Below are positions 31,801 through 42,400 of a DNA stretch of 64,000 nucleotides, piece by piece. Both the position numbers and the translations under genes were made by a program. Position 1 is the stretch's first letter, and every line of letters starts with the position of its first letter. This DNA comes from Chamaea fasciata (lineage: Eukaryota; Chordata; Aves; Passeriformes; Sylviidae), in contig JARCOQ010000017.1 of NCBI GenBank assembly GCA_029207755.1, forward strand, positions 2,554,945 to 2,618,944, written 5' to 3'. The notes beneath the pieces were generated by a model that saw only the letters and a program-made list of their open reading frames with translations, ran no database searches and was not told where the DNA came from.

Positions 31801-33965
31801 TATTTTTTTAATAACTGCTGTAAACACTCTTGTACAATGAGTTAGAAGAAGTCATTTTAAAAAGTTGTAACTTCAGTAACTGAAAGATCATTCCTTATTT
31901 CAAGTAAACATGTCAGCTTCATTTTCCCATCCTGGACTGCAATTTTTTTTTTGTAGAAAAGTATCTTCCTGTAAATGGAACACGGTGAAGAAGCTCTTTG
32001 GCAGTTTCCTGCCAGCTTTTCCAGAAATATATCTATAGGTGAAAGAAAAAACTCTCATCAGAACATATTGTCTGCAGGAGAGAAACAAATTAAGTCTTGA
32101 GTTATGTTGATGTGGAAAAGGATCCGTGTCTGACACTCGCTCACTCTCGTTCAAGTTTAAATTTATTTTGCAAATAGAAGCCCTGCTTCTTGCCATCTGC
32201 TTCAAACATCTCCTTCAGGCTGACTTTTGGCTGCTCTTCATAGGAACTCTTTTTATTCTCTACATCCAAAGTTTCATTTGATTTCCGAAGGGGATGAATG
32301 CCCTGATTCCTTAGCTCCTTTGAAAACTCAAGCTGGTTTTTTTTTGTTATTTCTTTTTAAAGCAGGACCATCAAGAGCTGGCTGAGAGTGCTTTGCAATC
32401 GATAGGATTTAAGCACATGCCTTAAAATAATAAGATAAATTGGGTACTTCCTATTTATTTACTGCCTAACACCAAGGTGATTTTATCCGAGCAAGGGCAT
32501 TCAGGCTCCCACCTCGCTGCCTTTGCGCTGACATTAATCAGACTCCAAAATCCGAAGTTGCTCCGTGAATTTGGAGCAGGGAAGGAGTTGGGAGAGGCAG
32601 TTTGGAGGGACAGGATTCTCAGCCAGACCCAGGTGCTGCTCCGTGGCAGGGGATGCAAAAGGCAGACGAGCTCAACTCCTCTGGATGCAAACCAGTCCTC
32701 GGCAAAACATCTTCAGGGCACGGCTGGGACGGGGGAAATGATTGATTGGAATAGATTTCCAAGTGATTTATCTCATCCAGAGTTATTTGCCACATCCTCT
32801 CCAATTGATGAGAAAACAACACAATGCACCGAAAGGGTTTTGCTCTCCAAGGTGTGAGGTTATACAGGAATTACTGGTATTATTTTTTTTAATGATTGGA
32901 AGCGCTTAATTCTTGGCCCCCTGCCTCATAATACAGCCCAGGCTGGTACAAGCAGTTCTGCAAAACATGTAATTTTACTTCCCTTGTTCTAATGGTCGGG
33001 AAACATCTACTTTTAAACTGATCTCTGCCGTGCAATTACAAATGTTTTGATGGAAACACTTTTTTAAAATTAGTTTCATTCCCATAATGACTCTAGTTAG
33101 ACGGTTCCATTAGTAAGCAAAAGAATTGCAGTCTCTCATCAGGTTGTTTAGCTTTCCAAATCCAAATTTGTTTCTATTAAGAAACTGGATCAGGGTTGAT
33201 TCTTTTAAAAGGATTTTAAAGAAATCCTCGGCTTTGGAGAAATTAGATTTAAAACCAAGCTCTCTTTTTCGGGTCAGTTGCTATTTAATTGATAAACATA
33301 TTCAAATGTTTCTGTTTAAAACAACAAAAAAAACCCGCAAAAAACCCCCATGATGTCTAAATCTTGAAATGTGGATTTTTATTTATTTTCTTGTGCTGGT
33401 GTGGAAATGGTGAATAGAACAAAAATCTCTTCTGTGTGTGTGGCAGATGAGTCTGGAAATAAGAAGCTAAAATTGTACATGAAAAGGATATTCCTGCTAC
33501 TTAAAAAAGCTTCATTTATACTAACTAGTGAAAGAATCGGATAAACCAGGCCGGATTTTGAAGATTTTTGGGTCGTAAAAACTGTCCTAAACTCTTCTGA
33601 CCTTTTTTGGAAGGAACTTAAAAACCGTTGAGGATTTTTTGGGGGGGAGCTGGCTGTGAAATTGCAGGAATTCAGAGGTGGGATGTGTGTCAGTCCTTCT
33701 GTGGGAATGTTGCTGGCTGTCTCTGGCGCTGCAGATTGAGATATTATTGTGTAAATGAAACGTTGGGTATTCATTTTCCACCGAGGGGATTCAGTAATTA
33801 CTGTGCTCACCCAGTAGATGACAGCTGTTATCATTCTGATGAAAAGAGCCCTAAATTAAAACCCTGTTGCTTTGCATAGATCCCTATCAGAAACAAATGT
33901 TAATTTTCTTGGTTGGTCAACCTCCTTCCTCGAGTCCTCTGGCAGGTAGAAATAAGGTCCAGATC
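31801..33965. other. Intergenic, AT-rich unique sequence
   Basis: No gene supported. About 32880-33150 is complex AT-rich sequence with TAAT cores (GTGCAATTACAAATG, AAAATTAGTTTC) and may be a conserved element. Other parts are unremarkable. Confidence 0.35.
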
Positions 33966-34029
33966 TCTTTTTTCTTTTTTTTTCTTTTTTTTTCTTTTTT
34001 TCTTTTTTTTTTTTTTTTTTTTTTTTTTT
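33966..34029 (+). repeat. C-interrupted poly(T) tract
   Basis: Sixty-four bases of T runs broken by regularly spaced single C residues (period about 10 over the first four interruptions), ending in about 28 consecutive T. Read on the minus strand this could be an old A-rich tail; I recognise no retroposon body next to it. Confidence 0.85.
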
Positions 34030-34713
34030 GGAGTGTGTTGTTTCCTTGTGTGATGATAATTTTGCAGCTGAGAGGACAAATCCACAATTAAAACTTGGTG
34101 GATTTCTGTGCTTCTGGCATTGATTCTTCAGCCAACACCGAGGCGTTTTGCACACGTGCAAAGGCTAAAAACTACTCAGATTTTTTTTTTTTTTTGGTTT
34201 GCCTTGTAAAATGAAGCGCAGTTGGAGAGAAAAGTTTGGATGATCAGGATGTGTTCCTAGCACAGATCTCTGAGCAGGCATGGCAGGAGCTCTTGGAAAA
34301 ACAGGGAATTTTCTCCCTCTTTCCAACAGCGGGACGCGGGCTCAGGGATGAACGCGGTGACATCTGCGCAGCCAGGACGGGGAGGCGCTCCTTGGGCACC
34401 TCTTGTCTTCTCTGGAAGCCTTTCCCAATTACGGCAGATTAATCCCTTCAATGTGTCATCATTTCAGGCCGGATGTCAACTGCCAGGCGGCCGGGCTCTG
34501 CGCAGATAATGAGGGGGGAAAATGAGCGTGTTGATGGGGCAGGTTTGATAAACAGAACAGCTCCTTCTGCAGGGGGGGGGTTTGTAGGATTTGTAGGGAA
34601 GCTCTGACACGTGAGGGGACATTGGGGCTGAGTGAGGGTTTTGAACAGGAATACCCCACTACTGGTATCCCACAAAATTCCAAAATTCTAAGTATGTAAC
34701 ATTACCTAGCAGT

Positions 34714-34731
34714 CATTCCAATTATGGAATG
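34714..34731. promoter_or_regulatory. Inverted pair of TEAD (M-CAT) motifs around ATTA
   Basis: CATTCCA-ATTA-TGGAATG: two perfect M-CAT heptamers in inverted orientation separated by a homeodomain ATTA core. A further TGGAATG is at 34791-34797. TEAD factors with YAP/TAZ act in surface ectoderm and trophoblast, tissues where TFAP2C is expressed (family knowledge). Function here is inferred. Confidence 0.45.
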
Positions 34732-35732
34732 TCTAATTTCCAATTTAGTCCATTCTGCTAAAACTGTGACCTGTCGCTGCTACCTTTGCTTGGAATGACC
34801 TCTGTTTTCACAAGAACAAAATTCAGGCCACCAAGAACCTGTTCCTTGTCCTTTTTTTTTTTTTTTAATTATTTAAAACCTCCACAGTTTATTGTAGTTG
34901 CTGTTCCAAGGGTGCTTTGAACAAAAAAAAACTCGGGTGGAGAAGGGTGGGTGCAGGGCAAAACCTTGGATTGCATGTGGGGCTTGAGGGCTCTTATTCT
35001 GTGTAAAAATTAAGTAAAGCACAGCTTGAAGGGCAGCAGAGACTTGAGACACTCAAAGATCCTGCGGAAAATTTGGATCCGCTTCCTAACTTTGTTTCCA
35101 TTCTGGGAGTTGTTCATACAGCAAATAAAAATCACTGGAGTGTCCCCTGGAAACAAAGCAATCTGATCAATTTAAGAATCCAAGATTCTTTATTTTTTGA
35201 AGGCCATGGTAAATCATCTCTTTAGAAAAGTGCAGTGCATGTCCCAAAGCAGAAGAGCAGCAATAAAAAACTCTCTTGAGCAAATATTGCAAAAGAAACT
35301 TTAAATGCAATCAAGCCGTCTATCTGTGTAAAGCCGTGTCCTTTCTGCAATATTAGCGATCCAGGAGTAATTAAACCCTTTCTGCGGAGAAATGCCTCCC
35401 TGAGATTTTACAGAGGAGAATATTTTGGCACTTTACAGAATTACAGTTTTGTTTTGGGCCTTTTTTTTCCCCCCTTTTGCCTAAAGCTTCAAGGATAGTG
35501 GGAATGTTGCCTGTGGATGTCATTATTTCGGTGCCTGCACCATTTGCATGCTCAAAGCCTTTGGAGTTTCCATGCTGTACAGATTCTCCCTGGCTACCTG
35601 GCTGAGAGGAAATGGGAGTTTAATGGGTTTTGTGCTTTTAAAAGGTGGCTGGGCTGGAGATAAAATGTTAAAATGTCTTAGCTCCAAGGACTTGCAGCTT
35701 GTGAGAATCTCCCAGATCCCTCTGGAGAGGGA

Positions 35733-35746
35733 GACCTGGTGGCGCT
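35733..35746 (+). promoter_or_regulatory. CTCF-like motif
   Basis: GACCTGGTGGCGCT matches the CTCF core (CCANNAGRKGGCRC) at most informative positions, in + orientation, about 20 kb downstream of TFAP2C. It could help bound the TFAP2C regulatory domain; untested. Confidence 0.3.
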
Positions 35747-36104
35747 TTGGTGCCTTTTAACTCAGCCACAGGTCTGAAGTTTCCTTGAGTTTCTAAGATT
35801 GAAAACTGCCAGGAGCCTTTTTTTTTTTCTCTTTTTATTTTTTTTCCCTCCATTGTTCTCCTTTGGATGGATGAAACAAGTTAGGGCTCTCTCCAAACAG
35901 ACTTGTGTGCAGCTAAGCAGGCAGCTGTCTTTATTTTATTTGGTTTCTCTGGGTGGCTGAGTAGTTTGCAGACTCTTGGAGAGGGCTGGTGGGGAGAGAG
36001 AGGAGCTCAGTGCTCGCTCTAGGAATTGTCCTTTCTCATCCCAGCCTGGCTGGGATGGGGAGATTCCATGGAAAAGCAGGATAGGCTCCTCATTGCTGGG
36101 CTGT

Positions 36105-36113
36105 GCCTCGGGC
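36105..36113. promoter_or_regulatory. AP-2-type palindrome
   Basis: GCCTCGGGC fits GCCNNNGGC, the binding consensus of the product of TFAP2C itself, so autoregulation is possible. A lone 9-mer match is weak evidence. Confidence 0.2.
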
Positions 36114-37471
36114 CCCAGTGCGAGCGGTTGCAATTTTGGTTTTTGTGAACACTCTAACTTCACAATTTCCTGAGTGCTTGTGCCATTTATTTATGCCTGC
36201 CTTTTATTTATATTCATAGAAGTGCATGCAGACACAGAACTGAGGCTTACAAAAAAGTTCAAGCCAATACTTGCCATTTTTTTTTCGGAGATATTTTCAC
36301 AGCTCTAATATTCAAACGCTGCTTTTACTAATTAAGTTTTCTTAATTATATGATTTGCAAGATTAAAAGGCCACTGCCAATATAAACCACATATTGCCCC
36401 TGAACTGTTAGATTATTAAATTGAATTTTTAAATTAATTTTTACTTGCCATGATTTGTATTCTGTTTGTTCTGTGCTATTTTAAGCTTGGATAATAAATA
36501 TCATGTCAGTCTCGTATTCATTTGTGGACAATTCCAAGTTTTCAGTGCTACAGGGTAAGGGTTTGAAAGGCAACAACACATTTTTTTGTTTTGTTTCAAA
36601 GAATTGTTTTTTTAATTCTGTTTGTCTTACGCTTTAGAGAAGGCTTTTATTTTTAAACAAAATAATAAAAAAAAATAAAAACCTAGGCTAAATATAAGCT
36701 GACAGCATCTCCTGAAATTATATTCTTGTTTATGACAGTGTAGAGGAGAGGCACAAAAAGTCAGAGGTCATTTTTTTTATGCAGTAAATTCTCATATGCA
36801 AGAATGTCTGGATGTGTAAAGTGTCTGTACGAGACTTGAGTCATCTCTTCCTCTCTGATGGGATTTCTCAGGGCTACGGCTGTAAAAACTGCTTGTGATA
36901 AGAACAACTCCCTGCTGATGTGTTTTGCAACCCCGGCAGCCCCTTCCTGCTCCCTGGCCGCCGCGGCCACAACTCCTCACCCATCCAGGAGGGTGCCTGG
37001 GGGTGCCAGTCGATAAAATCAGGGGGCACAAGCAGGGGCTGAATGCAGGCCAAGCTCAGGGGCTTGGTGAGGGGGAGAGGGCAGAGCTGTGCCAGGGCAG
37101 GAGCTGCTGGGCAGGGCTGGGGCTGCAGGGAGGGCGCGAGGGGGTGGGATTGGTGGCAGCAGTGGAGTCACAGCCACATCACGGGAGTCTGAGGGAGCAT
37201 GAGGCACTTTGGTAGTGCTGCCTCACCAGCTGTGCCCACTCCCACTGGAAAGAACCCCTTTGTCCCAACAAACTCGGGCACACAGCTGTGCTCAGGGATC
37301 AGTTTTTGGGGTGCTGAGCTCTGTGGGTGTGTGCCAGTGTGGTTCGAGCTGCTGGGTTTGCCCTGGTCCCATCCCAGTGCCACGGTGGGCAGGTGTGTGC
37401 GGAGCCTGCTGGGGGTGTCCTGGCTGCCACCACCCCCTGCTCAGCTGGTGTGATGTGCGAGTGGAAGCCTG

Positions 37472-38036
37472 GTGGTCCAGTGTCATGTTTTATCCTTCCT
37501 GTCAGAGTCAGGACTAAATGCTCAAGAGATGTTTCATGTTCAGACTCAAATGTTCATTAATTCTTATCTCTGTTACAGTCTCACAAGCTGTGAGCTCAGC
37601 CTAACAAAGTGCAAAATGGCCCCCATCTCTTTCTCTACAAGGCCTTTTAAAGATAAACTGTCCAATTATGAAATGACACCTAAATTATTTTTACTTTTAA
37701 CCCAATAACCAACCACCCATGGCCTGCAATGTGGAGTTTTCTACGCAATTACAAAACATCACCCAGAGCCATGAAGAAGAAGGTGAAAAAGGAGGACTCA
37801 GCCTCTGCCCTAAAACCTCCATCTTGTTTTATATATATTATTATAGTCTAAAACCTTAAACTCTAAGTTTTCCACTCCGTGATATCTCACACTTCTATCC
37901 AAACTCCACACCCACAATCCCAGCGCTGTCACTCAATTTTGGGAGCCTTTTCCACGGCCTCAGGTCCAATGCAGTGTTTGCCTGGGGGTCAGTGCCTGTG
38001 AGCACAGAAAACCTGGAATTCTCAGCGCCCAGGGTT
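37472..38036 (+). mobile_element. Probable solo LTR of a passerine endogenous retrovirus, copy 2
   Basis: About 565 bp, inverted relative to copy 1 at 23371-23929. It begins near GGTCCAGTGTCATG and contains a TATATATATTATTATAG stretch that could be a TATA region in this orientation, which is why + was preferred. No coding sequence remains. Copies differ by scattered substitutions, small indels and one diverged block (37550-37615 versus 23780-23840), so they come from the same family but not from a recent segmental duplication. Confidence 0.75.
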
Positions 38037-39435
38037 CGAAGAGAAGCCCCAGAGAGGTGCAGGGATAACATGAAGCATTCCCTTCTGACGTGCAGCAGTT
38101 TCACAGACAATCCCAAATCCTCGTTGGGAGCCGAGGAGATCAGCCCAGGGAGCTCTGCCTTTAGGTCAGGAGCACGATGGATTATTCTGATATCAGTTTT
38201 GGCTCCTCCAGGCTGGCTACCTTCAGCAAGCTGAAAGCAGAGCACAGCTCATGGTGAGCAGAAACCTGCATAACAGCTAATTGGTAGTTTGTTGTGTAAT
38301 GGGGGAAAAGCGAAACTCTTTAGCAAAACTGCCTCTTTCTTTCCTAAATTTCAAATATTGAGGGCCAACACTGCAAGGTGCTATACCAGATAATCAACTA
38401 GTTAAATTGATATAATAAATTTTCTGCCAAGAAGTGAAATAAGAAAATATTAGTTAGGCATGGAAGTGCCTCGAATTCAGAATTCACGTGGAAAAACTTA
38501 GATTCTGAAAATTTATTGTTGCAAATGAATCTTTAAGATGAAAACAAGGTTCTTGACTGTTCGTCTCCTATTTGGCACTCAGCGTTTGCAATAAAATTCG
38601 TTGGGCACGTGCACATAGTCAGATATTGCGGAAGGGAGGGTTTTCATATAAAGAAAACGGTCAATATCTTTGGCATCTGACAGAATGTATTTAACAGAGC
38701 TTGAAATGGTGAGGATGGGGAGCACGGAGAGAAGCTTTTTTTTTTTTTTTTTCAGTCTGCGACTTCCTGGAAAAACCCCCACCATGTGTGAGCACATGCA
38801 GAGGGTGATGGTGCAGAAATGCCATTGGCTTTAGACACTGTCTTGATCAGGACCTTTCTCAGAGTCCCTTTCAGAATGCTGCCTCTGTTATGCTGCTGTC
38901 CCAGTTTATGACTTTCTTTTTTTTTTTTTTTTCCACTGCAAAAGATCTTGGATTGAGGGATTGTCCTGATGATCTGTTCAGTGTTCCAAGGGGGCTGATT
39001 AATCTGAAAAACCCAACAAGACAGCTGAAACCGCTGCCAAAAACTGTCATCCGTTCTGCTCTCTCAACTGCCAGCTTTCTGTGCTCTCGCTGCACAGACA
39101 GGTCTACTCTTAAAGATGCAGCCTGACATTTCCTAATGCAGCAGCAACAGGGTAAATGATGGGGGAGTGATTTGGGGGGCTGAGCTTTCCCTTTATTCTG
39201 TCGCTTCCGAGTGGTTGCGTTTCTCTCCTGAGGTAGCACCGAGCTCAGTGCTGCTGTTAATTCTGTCTGCTGAATGCAATTAATCCGGTGGCAGAGAGGG
39301 TGGAAATATTCTGGGAGGGGAAGGTGGCTCCTGAAGGTCAACATGGAGTTTGTGTGGCTTTTTTTTTGTGCTCACTGCAGCATAGCAGCAAGAAAGGTGA
39401 ATTACTCCTGAGCTGTGCTTCCTCGACACTCCAAG
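38037..39435. other. Intergenic unique sequence
   Basis: No gene supported. Two T-rich runs (38738-38751, 38916-38932). About 38280-38560 is AT-rich and complex. Confidence 0.35.
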
Positions 39436-39454
39436 CAATAATAATAATAATAAT
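39436..39454 (+). repeat. (AAT)n microsatellite
   Basis: Six AAT trinucleotides in a row followed by TTAACAGTAATGATGATG. Confidence 0.9.
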
Positions 39455-42400
39455 TAACAGTAATGATGATGTTTTATTCCTGCTGTGTGTGAATGCTGGT
39501 GCTAAGCATGGGAAAAGGAGGCTCCTTGGGCTTTGAAGGAAGGGATTTTGGAGCTCTGGAAGGAGGAAGGTGGCCAAGCTCTGCCTTGCCTGATCCACAC
39601 CCTGTGTCTACAAGGGCTGGGGATGGAAGGCAGGAGAGCCCATGGCAGGAGCCGCCAGCCCCAAACTGGAATTGTGACGCCTCCACACCAAGGGCCTGGG
39701 CTTAGGGCTTTTCAGAAGCCACCCCTGGGTGCCTTGCTGGGACTCCCTAAGGAAACTCTTCAGCTATGGAAGCATAAGTCAAAAGAAAAAAAAAATAAAA
39801 GCAGTTTGAAAGTAAACTGGATAACTGCAACTGAAAGCTGGAGGGAATGTTTAATGGGGCCATTAATAAATGACTCAGGCAGCCAATGGGACATAGCCTT
39901 TGGTCTCATGCCTTGCACTGCTGCAGAGGCTCCCTGTAATGAACACACAAAACGTGCCCCATCAAGCCTTGGTGCTTTAGCACAAAACACTCCTGGATTT
40001 AATAAATGCTGGGTGGCAAAGTGGTGCCTCCAGTGAACACCTCGGACAACCAGCGCCGAGAGAAACCTGATTAGAGGGCGGATTTTTCTAAAAGGGAAAT
40101 CTTTAACTCTTTTCAGAGCTTTTAAGAATATCCAAACGTTCTGGGTAAAGGAGAGGATCAACCTTCTGAACTTTAACTTGTGGGCAGACCCCTGTGTTAA
40201 CCCCCACCACGTTTGCAAGCGCTGAAAGATGTGAACGTCTCCAGGACTGGTTTGCTGTATTAGCTAGTTTTGATCCTGGCTGGAGCTGCAGAGAACAGAG
40301 CATTGCAATAGCAACCATCAGCGTTCTAAATGCTCCATGGGAGGGTGCTACAGAAGCCCCCAGCTGAAGATTAAATTTGATTAAACGCACTCGCAGCAAA
40401 CTGGCTTGGTTGTGCCAATTAACTTGGAAAACGCAGCAGCGGTTTATTGCTTTAGGAATGAATGGTACTTACTGGCTTCTTATATAACAGTTTGACTTCC
40501 TTATCCAGTCAGAAAACCGAGCATCTGTCAGACCATCAACCCATAAATGTCTTCATTAGATCTGATAAACAGACCATGGCAAGCCAGAAAGTTGGAAGGT
40601 CCCACCCTTCTGCCCCGGGGGGCTGGACTCACTTTACAGGCTGGAAAGGAGGGATCTGTGTAAAACAGGGAGAAGAAACGCTCCGGGTGAGCCAGAGAGG
40701 AGCTGCTCTGAGACGTGCCCAGGTGCAGCACTGAAATAACCCCTCTCAGGGCCACTGGGACTCTTCCCCATCCCTGTTACCAAACAAACAAACCCTTGGC
40801 AAGTGCCCGCTTCAGGAAGCTGTCCCCAGACAGATTGCTGGGTGTGATCCCAATAAAGCTGGGCTGCAGCCTGCTGCCAGCTGAGATCCCTCTGGAAAGC
40901 ACCAGGGTTGTCACTGATTTGCGGGAGCTCTGTGGCCCACGGGCTGTGTTTTGTACCAGACCTGTGATGGTTTTTCTTTTTTGGAGCTCCTGCTGAGCCC
41001 CTCCTGGTGCTTTGACTGCAGATTTTCTGCTCCTGCTTTTGTGGCTCTGCACAGAGCTTTGGCACCACAAGCCAGGGATGCATCACCCACAAAATGTTGC
41101 TTCTCCTGGCTGAGTTTTGGAAGTGTTAGAGCAGCCTCACCTCGGGTGGTTGTGCAGCCTTTCTGCCTGACCTCGGTGCAATGAAAAGCCCGTGGCATTG
41201 GCGGCAGAGATGTTGACAATATCACAGGAGAAGGTGGAAGTCCTTAATCGCACCGGGCTGCAAGGATGTTTTGTTATTTCCAGTCGTAAGAGTGGAGAAG
41301 GCAGAGGCAGATGAACCTTTAGGTGCTGTTCCTCTGAGCCTTCCGTTCAAAGCCAGAATTTCTTTTGTATCTCTCACAAACTCCTACCCCACTCTGTGCC
41401 CTGACAAATCTGTCCCTTTAAATAAAGCTGCTGCTCTTGCACAACCTTTGGTCTTGCAAAATGCAAAGCCATCTGTTACAACCTCAATTACAGGTTGGAG
41501 GAGACAGAAACTCATTTGATGGACTGCAAGAGCAGGATTTGCCTTCTCTGTGTGTCTGAGGGAAAAGACCAACCTTTATGACAGAGGCCAGGTCAAGAAC
41601 GAGGAGTTTTGTCTATTAAAGTGAATTGAAGAGGGGGAAAAGCCTAAAAGACAGATCGAGTTCATATCTAACCTTCAAATGAAATCTAAATGTCTCTGTG
41701 TGTATAGTGATATTTACAAGCCTTTTTTTTCTTCCCCCCCAAAGTTTGTAAATGTTCCTGAAGTGCTGCTCTGCATTTTAAGACTCCATATCTTCATAAG
41801 GAAAAACTCAAAGCACTGATACTCGCTTGATTGCTGTTTGTGTGTTGTTATGGAGACAAAAAAATTTGGTTTCTGTTGTTTGTTCTTTGCAAGCCCAACC
41901 TAAGCAAAAAATCTTAGTGCATATGAGATAAAGTTGACAGGCTCTTGATTTTGATTTTTACTGGGAGATCAATACTTTAGAGATTTTAGTCTTTGGAAAG
42001 CTGTAATCACCTGATTTTCTAAAAAAATTTATTTAAAAAGTTTATAAATGTAGTAGCAGGAAAAAGTCAAACTAAGGATATGGGGAAAGCCTCTAAGAAA
42101 CTTCAAAATGTAGCTTAAAAATAGATCCTCTTTGTTTTCATTCCCCTGTGGGTAATTCATGGATTCCCAGAATGTCCAATCCAGCTTTCTTTTTGATGCC
42201 TGGGGTTGTCATTAATGGAGCAGTCACTCCACCAATTAAACCAGAGCTGTTTGGCAGCAGATATGTACACTTTAGATATTTTCCTCTTACTCTGTTGCGA
42301 TTTCCTTGGGAATAGGAGGCCCAGGTGCCTGTCCTGGCTGTTCCCTGGGTGAACACTTGGCTCCGAGAGGTTTTGCTCACGTTGGCTGGGCTCTGTCTCA

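Larger units (their letters stand above)
34030..37470. other. Intergenic, densest candidate-regulatory stretch
   Basis: No gene supported. Contains the inverted TEAD pair at 34714-34731 with a third TEAD core at 34791-34797, an octamer ATTTGCAT at 35542-35549, a CTCF-like motif at 35733-35746, a GCCTCGGGC AP-2-type palindrome at 36105-36113, and a long AT-rich complex stretch at 36150-36540 (TACTAATTAAG, CTTAATTATATG) typical of developmental enhancers. 36900-37450 is GC-richer and unremarkable. Confidence 0.4.
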
